From NCBI GenBank assembly GCA_007124075.1, contig SLFV01000487.1, positions 1 to 5,427 on the forward strand: a DNA stretch of 5,427 nucleotides, given 5' to 3'. Position numbers and translations under genes: made by a program. Under the pieces are notes generated by a model. That model was not told where the DNA came from and made no database searches. It saw only the letters and a program-made list of their open reading frames with translations. The stretch is from Roseimaritima sp. (GTDB taxonomy: Bacteria > Planctomycetota > Planctomycetia > Pirellulales > Pirellulaceae). Position 1 is the first letter of the stretch. Each line of letters begins with the position of its first letter. This document shows positions 5,152-5,427 of this stretch, one piece after another.

Positions 5152-5427
5152 ATGAAATTTAATTCTGATGAAATTGCCTCGGTCTTGCAGGCTGAGATTG
5201 AACAGTTTGAAACCAAGATCGACGTCCGCGAGGTGGGCACTGTTTTGGAGGTTGGCGACGGGATCGCGCGGGTTTACGGGCTGTCGGGGGTGATGGCCGG
5301 GGAGATGGTTCAGTTTCCCAACGGCGCAATCGGATTGGCCTTTAACCTTGAGGAAAACAGCGTTGGGACGATCATTCTGGGAGACTACCTGGCCATTCGC
5401 GAGGGCGACGAGGTCCGCGCGCTGGGA
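5152..5427 (+). CDS. atpA: F0F1 ATP synthase subunit alpha (partial, 5' end)
   Basis: Alpha alternates with beta in the hexameric catalytic head and binds non-catalytic nucleotide. Only the first 92 residues are in view; the frame is open at the right edge. They cover the N-terminal helix that contacts delta ([20 protein letters not shown]) and most of the beta-barrel crown domain, with the conserved [16 protein letters not shown] (29-44), GEMVQFPNG (50-58), [17 protein letters not shown] (63-79) and [11 protein letters not shown] (82-92). The Walker A motif lies beyond the window. The ATG at 5152 follows GGGAAAG by 8 bases and gives the standard N-terminus of bacterial alpha subunits. Confidence 0.97.
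   Translation, partial: MKFNSDEIASVLQAEIEQFETKIDVREVGTVLEVGDGIARVYGLSGVMAGEMVQFPNGAIGLAFNLEENSVGTIILGDYLAIREGDEVRALG

Noticed and set aside
1524..5427. N-ATPase or alternative ATP synthase operon
   Set aside because: The order Z-I-B-E-F-H-A with a delta subunit is that of the standard enzyme. The N-ATPase order beginning with the beta and epsilon genes, and its AtpQ/AtpR proteins, are absent.
1..5427. CRISPR arrays, insertion sequences, tRNA or rRNA genes, phage or defence genes
   Set aside because: No regularly spaced repeats, transposase-like frames, terminal inverted repeats or tRNA/rRNA motifs were seen on either strand.

Overview
The window holds the 5' half of a canonical F-type ATP synthase (atp) operon on the + strand. 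A separate gene is transcribed divergently on the - strand and runs off the left edge. The organism is most likely a planctomycete of the Pirellulales/Rhodopirellula type. The reasons are the left-hand protein (a Rho-N/SAP-like N-terminus, a long Lys/Arg/Ser/Ala linker and a DUF4912 domain), moderate GC content, weak Shine-Dalgarno signals in the atp genes, and the style of the ATP synthase subunits. This assignment is inference from recalled family features and was not searched.

Layout. Positions 1029 to 1 (- strand): 5' 343 codons of a DUF4912/Rho-N protein with a TTG start behind a good AAGGAG site; the stop lies outside the window. Positions 1030-1523: a 494-bp divergent intergenic region. 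It carries a fair sigma70-like promoter for the left gene, several inverted repeats, a terminator-like hairpin with a T-run, and a dyad overlapping a possible atp promoter. From 1524 onward: atpZ-like (1524-1736), atpI-like (1807-2244), atpB/subunit a (2249-3274), atpE/subunit c (3450-3728), atpF/subunit b (3784-4437), atpH/delta (4470-5096) and the first 92 codons of atpA/alpha (5152 to the edge). The genes atpG, atpD and atpC would be expected downstream, out of view.

How they work together. AtpZ and AtpI are small membrane proteins that in other bacteria help build the c-ring. AtpB and AtpE form the ion path and rotor. AtpF and AtpH form the peripheral stalk. AtpA begins the catalytic head. 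Subunit c lacks both Na+-ligand side chains, so the enzyme is probably H+-coupled. The order is that of a housekeeping enzyme and not of the N-ATPase variant.

The region is mostly conventional and I do not see a wholly new system. The points worth a second look are a possible lipoprotein-type signal on subunit b, the mitochondrial-like His/Glu arrangement in subunit a, inverted repeats spanning the stop codons of atpZ, atpB and atpE (the last two flanking atpE), and a structured leader upstream of the operon.
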